In this document: piece after piece, positions 42,565 to 52,251 of the stretch
Layout of the letters: each line of letters opens with the position of its first letter
Position numbering within the stretch: the stretch's first letter is position 1
Assembly (NCBI RefSeq): GCF_025499425.1
Contig: NZ_JAIMCB010000001.1
Location: 589,780 to 653,779, forward strand
DNA length: 64,000 nt
Direction: 5' to 3'
DNA from: Acidiferrimicrobium sp. IK
Lineage (GTDB): Bacteria; Actinomycetota; Acidimicrobiia; Acidimicrobiales; Palsa-688
Translations under genes and position numbers: made by a program
Notes under the pieces: generated by a model
Seen by the model: the letters and a program-made list of their open reading frames with translations, nothing else
The model's database searches: none
What the model was told of the DNA's origin: nothing

Positions 42565-43253
42565 AGCTCAGCGAGTTCCGACAGCTCGTCGCCCACCGGC
42601 TGGTCGTCTCCTGCCAGGCCGCGGACGGCCCGATGCGCGACAGCGCCACGATCGCCCGGCTGGCCGCGGCCGCGGTCGCCGGCGGCGCCGCGGCGATCCG
42701 CTGCGGAGGGGTCGGCGGGGTGCCCGACGTCGCTGCGGTCCGGGCCGCGGTGGCGGTCCCGGTCATCGGCTTGACCAAAGACGGCAGCTCGGGGGTCTAC
42801 ATCACCCCGACGGTCGACGCCGCGCTGGCCGTGGCCGCCGCCGGCGCGGAGGTGGTCGCCTTCGACGCCACCCGCCGTCCCCGCCCCGACCGCCGTCCGC
42901 TCGCCGACACCGTGGACGCCCTCCACGGTGTCGGGGCGCTGGCCATGGCGGACGTCGCGGACCTCGACGACGCCCGCGCCGCCGCGGCCGCCGGCGCGGA
43001 CATCATCGCCACCACCCTCGCCGGCTACCTCGCCGACGCGGTGCCCGCCGGGCCCGACCTGCATCTGGTGCGCGCCGTTCGCGACGCCCTGCCAGACGCC
43101 GTCGTGATCGCCGAGGGCCGCTACCACCATCCCGCCGACGCGGGCCGGGCGATCGCCGCGGGCGCCGACTCGGTGGTGGTGGGGACCGCCATCACCGACC
43201 CGGTCTGGATCACCCGGTCGTTCGCGTCGGCGGTGGCCGCCGGCCGGCCATGA
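42561..43253 (+). CDS. nanE: N-acetylmannosamine-6-phosphate 2-epimerase
   Basis: The 230-residue TIM-barrel protein has the NanE residues: AAIRCGGVGGVPDVAAVRAA (phosphate/substrate Arg), VPVIGLTKDGSSGVYITPT with the catalytic Lys, TTLAGYL and VIAEGRYHHPADAGRAIAAG with the catalytic Glu, then GADSVVVGTAITDPVWITRS. It converts ManNAc-6-P to GlcNAc-6-P. The start is a GTG overlapping the kinase stop; its own stop overlaps nagA (ATGA). NanE is the most specific marker of sialic-acid use in the locus. Confidence 0.93.
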   Translation: MKLSEFRQLVAHRLVVSCQAADGPMRDSATIARLAAAAVAGGAAAIRCGGVGGVPDVAAVRAAVAVPVIGLTKDGSSGVYITPTVDAALAVAAAGAEVVAFDATRRPRPDRRPLADTVDALHGVGALAMADVADLDDARAAAAAGADIIATTLAGYLADAVPAGPDLHLVRAVRDALPDAVVIAEGRYHHPADAGRAIAAGADSVVVGTAITDPVWITRSFASAVAAGRP

Positions 43254-44428
43254 CCGTCTACTACGGGGCGACGCTGCTCACGCCGGCCGGGCCGGTCGCC
43301 GACGGCTGGGTGGACATCGACGCCGGCGTCGTGGTCGACGTCGGCGGGGGCGACCCCCCCCGAGCGGGCCGCAACCGGAGCGGACCGGCCCGGGCGCTGC
43401 GAGGGTGGCTGGCCCCCGGGTTCGTGGAGTTGCACATGCACGGCGGGGGAGGCCACGACGTCACCGTGTCACCGGCCGCGATGGCCGGCGCGGTTCGGTT
43501 CCACCGCGGCCACGGGACCGCCGCCACCTTGATCTCGCTGATGGCCGCCCCTCCCGACGCGCTCTGCCAGCAACTGGCGTGGGTCGCCGACCTGGCCGCC
43601 GCGCCGGGGTCAGGGGTCCTCGGAGCGCACCTCGAGGGCCCGTTCCTCGCCCACAGCCGCTGCGGCGCGCAGAACCCGTCCCACCTGATCGCCCCGGATC
43701 TGGCGGTGGTCGACGCGCTGGTGCGCGCCGGGCGGGGTCACCTGCGGGCCATGACCGTCGCCCCCGAACTGCCCGGCGCCCTGGAGGTCATAGACCTTCT
43801 GGTCGCGTCCGGGATCGTCGCCGCGGTCGGCCACACCGACGCCACCTACGACCAGGCCAGGGCCGCGTTCGAGCGGGGGGCGACGCTGGCGACCCACCTC
43901 TACAACGCGATGCGCCCCATCCACCACCGGGAACCGGGCCCGGTCGTCGCCGCCCTGGAGGCCGGGGCGGTCTGCGAGATCATCAACGACGGTCACCACG
44001 TCCACCCGGCCATCGTCCGGCAGGTCGCGTCGCACCCCCGGGCGAGGATGGCGCTGGTGACCGACGCCATCGACGCGGCCGGGATGCCCGACGGGACCTA
44101 CCTCCTCGCCGGCCAGGCGGCCGAGGTCAGCGCCGGGGTGGCCCGCCTGGCGCCCGGCGGCGCCCTCGCCGGCTCCACCCTCACCCTCGACGCCGCGGTC
44201 GGGCGGGCCGTCGCCGCCGGGGTCTCCCTGCCGGACGCGGTCACGGCCGCGACCGCCACCCCGGCGGCGGCTCTCGGGGTCGGCGACCGGTGCGGGGCGC
44301 TGCGCCCCGGCGCGCCCGCCGACTTGGTGCTCCTCGACGACGACGGGACTCGCCGCGCGGTGATGCACGGCGGGCAATGGACAGCAGAAGGCGGAGAACC
44401 CGATGCCAGGCAAGCGCAGCACTCGTAG
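43250..44428 (+). CDS. nagA: N-acetylglucosamine-6-phosphate deacetylase
   Basis: The 392-residue amidohydrolase has GFVELHMHGGGGHDVT, LGAHLEGPFLAHSRCGAQNP (metal-binding Glu), AVGHTDATYDQARAAFERGA, LATHLYNAMRPIHHREPGPV (His), INDGHHVHP and ALVTDAIDAAGMPDG (catalytic Asp). It releases acetate from GlcNAc-6-P to give GlcN-6-P. It overlaps the regulator gene by 26 nt. Confidence 0.95.
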   Translation: MTVYYGATLLTPAGPVADGWVDIDAGVVVDVGGGDPPRAGRNRSGPARALRGWLAPGFVELHMHGGGGHDVTVSPAAMAGAVRFHRGHGTAATLISLMAAPPDALCQQLAWVADLAAAPGSGVLGAHLEGPFLAHSRCGAQNPSHLIAPDLAVVDALVRAGRGHLRAMTVAPELPGALEVIDLLVASGIVAAVGHTDATYDQARAAFERGATLATHLYNAMRPIHHREPGPVVAALEAGAVCEIINDGHHVHPAIVRQVASHPRARMALVTDAIDAAGMPDGTYLLAGQAAEVSAGVARLAPGGALAGSTLTLDAAVGRAVAAGVSLPDAVTAATATPAAALGVGDRCGALRPGAPADLVLLDDDGTRRAVMHGGQWTAEGGEPDARQAQHS

Positions 44429-45263
44429 CCCCGACAAGGGGAGCCAGGCGGGCAGAGATTCCAGGCACAATGGTCGAATGTCGGATCTCCCCCGAGACGC
44501 GGTCGGCGTCGCCCCCCGATCGGTTTCGGGTGCCCCGTCGCCGGCGCGGCGGTCACGCCAGGCCCAGCAGGCGATCCAGGACCGCATCAAGGACTGGATC
44601 CTCGATCACGGCCTCTACAGCGGAGACCCGATGCCCACCGAGTGGGAGCTGATCGAGCATCTAAACGTCAGCCGCAACTCCACCCGCGAGGCGCTCAAGG
44701 CGCTCCAAGCGCTCGGGATAGTCGAGATCCGCCACGGGTTCGGGACCTACGTCGGTGACTGCTCACTCGAGCCGTTCGCCGACGCGTTGATCTTCCGGGG
44801 GCGGATGTCGATGCGCGGCGACCGCCACGAGCTGCGGGAGATCCTCGACCTGCGCCGCGCCCTCGAAGCCGGGCTGATGAACCTGCTGATCGACACCATC
44901 GACGAGGAGGCCCTCACCCGGCTCCGGGCTCGCCTCCACGACTTGGAGGCCTGCGCCGGCAAGGGCGAGGCCGGCGACGCGGCCGACCGGGCGTTCCACG
45001 ACGAGCTGTACGGCACCATGGGCAACCAGCTGATGAGCCAGCTGCTGCGGGTCTTTTGGGACGTGTACCACGACCTCAGCCACGAGCTGCCGCCCGTCGA
45101 GGAGAACCGCGACAACATCGTCGCGGTCCACCGGGCGATCTACGAGGCGGTGGCGGCGCGCGACGCGGCCCAGGCGATGTCGGCGGTCAAGGAGCACTTC
45201 GCGGGGATCCAGCTCCGCCTCGACACCGCGGACCGACCGCCCGCCCCGGCGCCCGTCGACTGA
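44403..45263 (+). CDS. GntR-family transcriptional regulator, FCD subfamily (NanR-like position)
   Basis: The 286-residue product has the winged helix at about 55-120 (QDRIKDWILDHGLYSGDPMP, NVSRNSTREALKALQALGIV, RHGFGTYV) and a helical FCD domain at about 140-265 (LREILDLRRALEAGLMNLLI, RAFHDELYGTMGN, HRAIYEAVAARDAAQAMSAV). FCD domains bind small acids, often with a metal held by Asp and His. As the last gene of the nan-nag operon it is the natural repressor. The ATG at 44403 has a GGCGGAG upstream; 44478 is an alternative. Confidence 0.92.
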   Translation: MPGKRSTRSPDKGSQAGRDSRHNGRMSDLPRDAVGVAPRSVSGAPSPARRSRQAQQAIQDRIKDWILDHGLYSGDPMPTEWELIEHLNVSRNSTREALKALQALGIVEIRHGFGTYVGDCSLEPFADALIFRGRMSMRGDRHELREILDLRRALEAGLMNLLIDTIDEEALTRLRARLHDLEACAGKGEAGDAADRAFHDELYGTMGNQLMSQLLRVFWDVYHDLSHELPPVEENRDNIVAVHRAIYEAVAARDAAQAMSAVKEHFAGIQLRLDTADRPPAPAPVD

Positions 45264-45281
45264 CCGCGCCCTGATCACCGG

Positions 45282-45378
45282 TCAGTCGAACCCCGCCGTG
45301 TCGGCGCCGTACACCGGCATCCGGTCCGTCAGGTGCCAGCGCCCGGGCCGGCGCAGGACCACCGTCTCCGGCCGATCG
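45282..45378 (-). pseudogene. Remnant of a purU 3' end
   Basis: About 30 codons ending in TGA read ETVVLRRPGRWHLTDRMPVY then GADTAGFD. They align without gaps to the last 30 codons of purU at 46261, which read ETVVLARAVRWHLTDRVLVY then GNKTVVFN. Upstream the similarity stops and a TAA occurs near 45411. It lies in the same orientation as purU, about 0.98 kb away, with vapBC between the two. Confidence 0.8.
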
Positions 45379-45421
45379 CCGGCGCCCGACGAAGCCGTAC
45401 CGGTCGGCCCTTACCCGGCTC

Positions 45422-45460
45422 GCGCATCATGATGCGCAGCGATGATGTTAGGGTGTAACA
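45422..45460. promoter_or_regulatory. Palindromic operator region upstream of vapB
   Basis: GCGCATCATGATGCGC (45422-45437) is a perfect 16-bp palindrome. TGTTA/TAACA (45446-45460) form a second inverted repeat ending 4 nt before the vapB ATG. Type II antitoxins usually bind such sites to repress their own operon. Confidence 0.65.
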
Positions 45461-45464
45461 GACG

Positions 45465-45740
45465 ATGCGGACGACGGTGACGATCGACGACAGACTGCTC
45501 GAAGAGGCCAAGGCGCTGGCCGCTGCGTCCAAACGAACGATCGGCGACGTCGTCGACGACGGGCTTCGCCTGTTGCTGGCACAACGGGAGCGCACCGCGG
45601 ACGTCGACGAAGTCGATCTGCCGGTCGACGGTGGAACCGGGCTGCGGGCCGGGGTGGATCTCGAGGACAAGGCCCGCCTCCGCGAGTTGCTCGGCGACGA
45701 CGCATCGCCTGCCGACGCTGCAACCCCTGCCGACGACTGA
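45465..45740 (+). CDS. vapB: Type II antitoxin, VapB family (ribbon-helix-helix)
   Basis: The 91-residue product begins MRTTVTIDDRLLEEAKALAA then TIGDVVDDGLRLLLAQRE, the ribbon-helix-helix pattern. An acidic C-terminal half probably wraps the toxin. It ends 8 nt before the PIN toxin gene. Palindromes directly upstream suggest autoregulation. Confidence 0.87.
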   Translation: MRTTVTIDDRLLEEAKALAAASKRTIGDVVDDGLRLLLAQRERTADVDEVDLPVDGGTGLRAGVDLEDKARLRELLGDDASPADAATPADD

Positions 45741-45748
45741 CGCAGCGC

Positions 45749-46183
45749 ATGCTGCTCACCGACGTCAACGTGCTCATCTACGCATTTCGTCGGGAGAGCC
45801 CGAACCACGAGGCCTACCGCCAGTGGTTGCGGGCCCGGCTGCGGGGTCCTGAACCGTTCGCGGTGAGCGAGTTGGTGCTGAGCAGCGTGATGCGGATCGT
45901 CACCAACCACCGGATCTACAAGGATCCGACCGCGCCGGCGCTGGCCCTGTCCTTCTGCAATGCAGTGCGAGGCGCCCCGGCATCGATCCCAGTGCGACCA
46001 GGTCCGGGCCACTGGCGGGTGTTCGCCGAGCTTTGCGCCGCGACCGGCGCCCGCGGCAACGCCGTCCCCGACGCCTACGTGGCGGCCTTGGCGATCGAGC
46101 AGGGCGCCACTTGGGTGACCCTCGACGCTGATTTCCGCCGCTTCCCGGGCTTGACCGTCGCCGCACCCTTCGACGCGGGCTGA
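45749..46183 (+). CDS. vapC: PIN-domain ribonuclease toxin, VapC family
   Basis: The 144-residue product has the PIN acidic residues in order: MLLTDVNVLIYAFRRES, VSELVLSSVMRIVTNHRI, GNAVPDAYVAALAIEQGATW and LDADFRRFPGL. These bind metal for RNA cleavage; tRNA or rRNA are the usual targets. It is paired with VapB. The module lies between a purU tail remnant and purU itself, suggesting insertion or duplication here. Confidence 0.9.
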   Translation: MLLTDVNVLIYAFRRESPNHEAYRQWLRARLRGPEPFAVSELVLSSVMRIVTNHRIYKDPTAPALALSFCNAVRGAPASIPVRPGPGHWRVFAELCAATGARGNAVPDAYVAALAIEQGATWVTLDADFRRFPGLTVAAPFDAG

Positions 46184-46260
46184 TCCCGATCGAGTGGCCG
46201 GCCGCCACCGATCGCAGCCCGCTGCGGCCCCCGTCGACTGAATCGAGCCGAGTCCGCCGG

Positions 46261-47118
46261 CTAGTTGAACACCACCGTCTTGTTGCCGTAGACCAGCACC
46301 CGGTCGGTCAAGTGCCAGCGCACGGCCCGGGCCAGCACCACCGTCTCGAGGTCCCGGCCGGCGTGCACCAACGCTTCGACGTCGTCGCGGTGGGTGACGC
46401 GCACGACGTCTTGCTCGATGATCGGCCCCTCGTCGAGGTCGGCGGTGGCGTAGTGGGCGGTGGCCCCGATCAGCTTCACCCCCCGGTGGTGGGCCTGGTG
46501 GTAGGGGCGCCCGCCGACGAACGCCGGAAGGAACGAGTGGTGGATGTTGATCACCGCCGCCGGCCACCGGTCCAAGACGGTGGGGGAGAGGACTCGCATG
46601 TACCGGGCCAGGATCACCGCCTCCACCCCGGCCCCGGCGAGGATCTCCACGATCTCCTCCTCCTGGCCGGGCCCCGCCGGCAGGTGGTGGAACGGCACCC
46701 CGAAGCGGCCGGTGACCTCGGCGTGGTCGGGGTGGTTGCTGACCACCACGGCCGGCCGCCCCGGCAGCTCACCCGAATACCAACGGGCCAGCAGATCGAG
46801 CAGGCAATGCGGCTGGCGGGACACGAGCAGCGCGAACGGCCGGTCCTCGTCGGCGTAGCGCAGCCGGTGGTCCATTCCCAGGCGGGCGGCCAGCGCCGCG
46901 ACCTCGCCGGCCAGCTCGACGCGCCCGGCGGCCGTCAGCTCCGCGTCGGCGGCCGGGCGCCACTCGATGCGCTGGAAGAACGTCGCCGCTTCCGCGTCGG
47001 TGTGCTGGTCGGCGTGCACGATGTTGCCGTCGCGCTCGGCGACGAACGCGGCGGCGGACGCGACCAGCCCCGGGCGGTCCGGACCCCAGAGCAGCATGCG
47101 CACGGTCGTCACGGTCAC
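46261..47118 (-). CDS. purU: Formyltetrahydrofolate deformylase
   Basis: The 285-residue product has an N-terminal ACT domain (VRMLLWGPDRPGLVASAAAF) and a formyltransferase-like domain. Motifs are LARYMRVLSPTVLDRWPAAV, INIHHSFLPAFVGGRPYHQA with the catalytic Asn and His, and GATAHYATADLDEGPIIEQD with the catalytic Asp. It hydrolyses 10-formyl-THF to formate and THF, feeding formate or balancing one-carbon units. The start is the GTG at 47118; the frame continues upstream but is not protein-like. Confidence 0.93.
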   Translation of the reverse strand: MTVTTVRMLLWGPDRPGLVASAAAFVAERDGNIVHADQHTDAEAATFFQRIEWRPAADAELTAAGRVELAGEVAALAARLGMDHRLRYADEDRPFALLVSRQPHCLLDLLARWYSGELPGRPAVVVSNHPDHAEVTGRFGVPFHHLPAGPGQEEEIVEILAGAGVEAVILARYMRVLSPTVLDRWPAAVINIHHSFLPAFVGGRPYHQAHHRGVKLIGATAHYATADLDEGPIIEQDVVRVTHRDDVEALVHAGRDLETVVLARAVRWHLTDRVLVYGNKTVVFN

Positions 47119-47944
47119 TTCACCGGTACTGACAGCTCGACTCGGTGAGCGCGCTGCACTGTTTTGAGGCGCCGACCCGGACCGTCGAGGGCATCTGACC
47201 AACCTAACCAAATGGTTCGGAAGCGGGCCTCCCTGCTCAGCGCCGCTGGCGGCGAGACATTTGCTGGCCCCGCAGTCCGCCCTGCCGCCAAGGGCCGCCG
47301 CTATTCCATGCGGGTCCGCTAGCGGCGGGGCGTGGTCCGCTGAGGGCGGCCACCGAGATCTGCCCGCAGGCGGCCAACTGAGGCTGCTTGCAGGCGGCCG
47401 CTTCGTCACCCTGTGGCGGTCGCCGCTAAGGCTCGGTGCCCGTACCCGTCGCCGGCATCCTCCTTTGGCTGGTAGGGCTGCGCTCGAGGGATGCGCGAAA
47501 AGGAGCGTTCCGCGCAATAGCCGGCGACATCGCGAGCTTCCTCGCGTCGCCAGCGAAGGGCCCCCTCTGCCGGGGAGGACGGTGTGCGCGTTGGCCAGAC
47601 ACCGGGCGGTCCTCGACGCCGGGGGCGCCTAGTAAGCGAAGTCGCAGCACCGGCGTACTGGGTAGTCGAAGACGCCGACGGCAACCGTTCATGCCTCTGC
47701 ACACCCGCTGGACGCTGATCGGTACCTCTGATCTGAGACTGCCACTCAGAGTCGGCGACATCATGTGCGGAGTCGGCGATTTCGAGCCCTCCACGACCAG
47801 GCCGGATCGGTCAGGGAACGCACCGAACGTGGCTCTCGCGATCGGTGTCCGGGATGGCCTCTCGCCGCCTGCCGTCTCGGAGCGCGATAGACGCCGATCG
47901 GAGCGGCTTCTGGGCGGCCTCAGTCCGACACTGCGGATGATCAG
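47119..47944. other. Long intergenic region of lower GC between purU and the ComB-like gene
   Basis: About 825 nt without a convincing gene. Near purU is an AACCAAATGGTT motif (47207). One copy of a 40-bp direct repeat lies at 47341-47380. A 170-codon plus frame (47436-47948) ends in an ATGA overlap with the ComB-like gene, but its sequence is Arg/Ser-rich and unlike any family I know. Confidence 0.5.
47341..47423. repeat. Direct repeat, left copy
   Basis: The 40-bp element at 47341-47380 matches 49040-49079 at 36 of 40 positions in the same orientation. A second conserved block (47407-47423) matches 49084-49100 at 16 of 17. The left copy has about 22 extra bases between the blocks. The pair flanks the lower-GC ComB-like segment. 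Confidence 0.85.
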
Positions 47945-48757
47945 ATGAGGCAATCTGGCGGTGTGGCGAACACAGCAGGGGAACATCAGTGGCATCCCTA
48001 CGACCCCGTATTCAGACAGCAACGAGCGGGAGTCCGCTTCGAATGGGGGATAGAAGGTGCCGCAGCGGTATCGAGCGAGGGTGCGGCGTTGGTCGTGGTA
48101 GACGTCCTGTCCTTCAGCACTGCGACCACCATCGCTGTCGCCAAGGGCACCGCCGTCTATCCGCACCACTGGCCCTCAACCGAGGTCGAACAGTCTGCGA
48201 GACGCCACGGCGCCGCCTACGCGGTACGTCGGCGTCAAGTCGACGATGAGCACCCGTGGTCTTTGTCGCCGACTCAGCTGATGGACGCTCCTCATATCGA
48301 CCGGCTCGTCCTTCCGTCCCCGAATGGCTCAGCCATAGCCGCTGCGGCTGTTGCGGAAGCGGTGCTCATCGGCTCACTACGCAACGCTTCCGCCGTAGGG
48401 CGGTGGCTGCAACGGAACGGCTATGGCACCGTCGAACGGCCCGCCGTGGTCGTCGCAGCAGGCGAGCGGTGGCCGTCCGGGACGTTACGACCCGCGCTCG
48501 AGGACCTGCTTGGCGCTGGGGCCATCATCGCCACCTTCGACGGACGCCATGGCTTGTCCCCGGAGGCCGACGCTGCTCGCGCGTCATGGAAGTCCGCGGC
48601 GAACAACCCGGCTGACACGCTGAAGGCTTGCAGTTCTGGACTTGAGCTCACGGCGGCCGGTTACGAGTCAGACGTCCTCCTTGCTGCCGACAGGGACGTC
48701 GACTCCGTGGTACCTCTTCTCGTCGAGGGCGCCTTCCGCTCGGCGGAAGCCGCATAG
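47945..48757 (+). CDS. 2-phosphosulfolactate phosphatase-like (ComB family) protein
   Basis: The 270-residue product has ComB motifs: ALVVVDVLSFSTATTIAVAK (DVLRATT-like with a Ser/Phe variant), RLVLPSPNGSAIAAAAV (SPNG), VLIGSLRNASAVGRWL and AVVVAAGERWPSGTLRPALE. ComB removes phosphate from 2-phosphosulfolactate in coenzyme M synthesis, but family members are common in bacteria that lack that pathway, and their role is unclear. Base composition is lower in GC than the neighbours, and the gene is flanked by 40-bp direct repeats, consistent with transfer. Confidence 0.8.
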   Translation: MRQSGGVANTAGEHQWHPYDPVFRQQRAGVRFEWGIEGAAAVSSEGAALVVVDVLSFSTATTIAVAKGTAVYPHHWPSTEVEQSARRHGAAYAVRRRQVDDEHPWSLSPTQLMDAPHIDRLVLPSPNGSAIAAAAVAEAVLIGSLRNASAVGRWLQRNGYGTVERPAVVVAAGERWPSGTLRPALEDLLGAGAIIATFDGRHGLSPEADAARASWKSAANNPADTLKACSSGLELTAAGYESDVLLAADRDVDSVVPLLVEGAFRSAEAA

Positions 48758-49377
48758 CGGGACGGGTATGCGAGCAGTGCGAAACGGTGCTGTCGGTTTA
48801 TAACCCCGACCGTGGTGTTCGCAGCATCATCCGCCGCCCCCCTCCAAGCTGCGTCCCGTCGCCCCCTCGAAGCGGGCGGCGTCGCAGAACCTTCCCGACA
48901 TATGTCGCCGGCAGGCTGCGACTCCTGTCAAGGGGCCGTGCGGCCGAACCGGATCGGTGGTCCCGTCGCCCCCGCCCCCGACCATGACCAGCGTCAACAG
49001 TCCTCGCCGCGTCGCGGCCAAGCAAAAACAACCTCCCCCTGTGGGCGGCCGCCGGGATGTGCCCGCAGGCGGCCAACTGCTACCACCCTGAGGCGGTCGC
49101 TTAGCCCTCGCCGCTGGCGACCCGCACGTCGAATGCCACTCTGTGCTCCTTCATCTCCGTGCCAGCGACTTGAACGTTGCACACGATGGCCGCCGCGCCG
49201 GAGGATCTCAGATCCAACCACTCCTCGTACACCACCCCCGTGGACGTGACTGCCGGCCGGCTGCGAGCGCGTTCTCTCGGGTGGCGCTATTGGAACCGCT
49301 GCTTGAGCGTCGGTGCGCCGGTCGGCGTGCACGATCGGCCGCCGGGCCCGTCGAGTCGCGCCGGGCGCGGCCGGATC
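48758..49377. other. Intergenic region with second direct-repeat copy
   Basis: About 620 nt without a supported gene. It holds the right repeat copy at 49040-49100. Several short frames exist on both strands but all are low-complexity Arg/Pro-rich. Confidence 0.5.
49040..49100. repeat. Direct repeat, right copy
   Basis: Partner of the element at 47341, same orientation, 36 of 40 identical in the first block and 16 of 17 in the second. The distance between copies is about 1.7 kb. Confidence 0.85.
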
Positions 49378-49908
49378 TCACTGCTTGGTGAACCGGGCCC
49401 TGACGGTGATGTGGTTGTCGACCTTGGCCCCCATCTTCGCCCACGACAACCCCCACTCCCGGCGGTCCATGTCGACCTCGGCGGTGATGGTGGCCGACGT
49501 CTGATCGAGCTCGGCGATGCTCACCGGGACCCGGAGCGGCCTCGCGGTGCCGTGCACCTCGAGGGTGCCCTCGACGACAACGGTGCCGTCGGGGCCGGCG
49601 GTGGCGTCGGTCGCGCTGTAGGTGATCGTCGGGTAGCGCTCCACCTCCAAGAAGTCAGCGGTCCGGAGGTGGGCGTCGCGCTTTTTGACTCCCGAGTCGA
49701 CCGACGCCGGGTCGACGACCAGGCTGCCGCGGGTGGTGCCGTCGCTTCCGATGACGGCCTCGCCGCTGTTCGCGGCGAACACCGCCTTCACCTTGACCAG
49801 GCCCCACATCGCCTTGGTGCGAAGCTCGATGGAGGTGGCCGAAGGGTCGAGGGTCCAGGTCCCCGCCGCCTGCTGCAGGCGGGGGTCGGGCTGGGCAGCA
49901 GAGGTCAT
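49378..49908 (-). CDS. YceI family protein
   Basis: The 176-residue product, from the ATG at 49908 with GGGAGG upstream, is a lipocalin-like YceI domain. Motifs are GTWTLDPSATSIELRTKAMW, SLVVDPASVDSGVKKRDAHL, RTADFLEVERYPTITYSATD, VEGTLEVHGTARPLRVPVSI and a late NHITVRARF. YceI proteins bind isoprenoid-type ligands. No signal peptide is seen, so it is probably cytoplasmic. It is divergent from the catalase gene across 208 nt. Confidence 0.9.
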   Translation of the reverse strand: MTSAAQPDPRLQQAAGTWTLDPSATSIELRTKAMWGLVKVKAVFAANSGEAVIGSDGTTRGSLVVDPASVDSGVKKRDAHLRTADFLEVERYPTITYSATDATAGPDGTVVVEGTLEVHGTARPLRVPVSIAELDQTSATITAEVDMDRREWGLSWAKMGAKVDNHITVRARFTKQ

Positions 49909-50116
49909 TGGTCCTCCCGGTGAGCGAGGCCCGGCGTGCGGACCTGCAGGCCCCGGGGCACGCCCCGGTGCCAATCGATGACGTAAACCTAACCAATCGC
50001 CAGGGGAGATGGCTAGGATATCCCGCTGAGCGTCCCCCCGCCGGTTGGATCGCCGATTTCCGGGTAGGCCCGACCCCAGGCACCCAGCCGACAGGCGCAG
50101 CGACTCCGGAGGATCA

Positions 50117-52192
<2,076 letters not shown>

Positions 52193-52251
52193 CACCCGCC
52201 GCCCGCGGGGGTCCCGCGGGCGGCAGGCCGACCCCGACCAGCCAGACCGGT

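Noticed and set aside
45329..46567. 412-codon minus-strand frame joining the purU tail region to the vapBC complement
   Set aside because: Only short parts are purU-like and in different frames; the middle is the complement of vapBC. The purU remnant and purU are reported separately.
47436..47948. 170-codon plus-strand frame overlapping the ComB-like start by ATGA
   Set aside because: The overlap is suggestive, but the sequence is Arg/Ser-rich, contains no recognisable domain and crosses part of the repeat region.
49981..50000. AACCTAACCAA shared by the purU and yceI upstream regions (47204 and 49987)
   Set aside because: An 11-bp match in two places is too weak to call a regulator site, and no -35 element fits.
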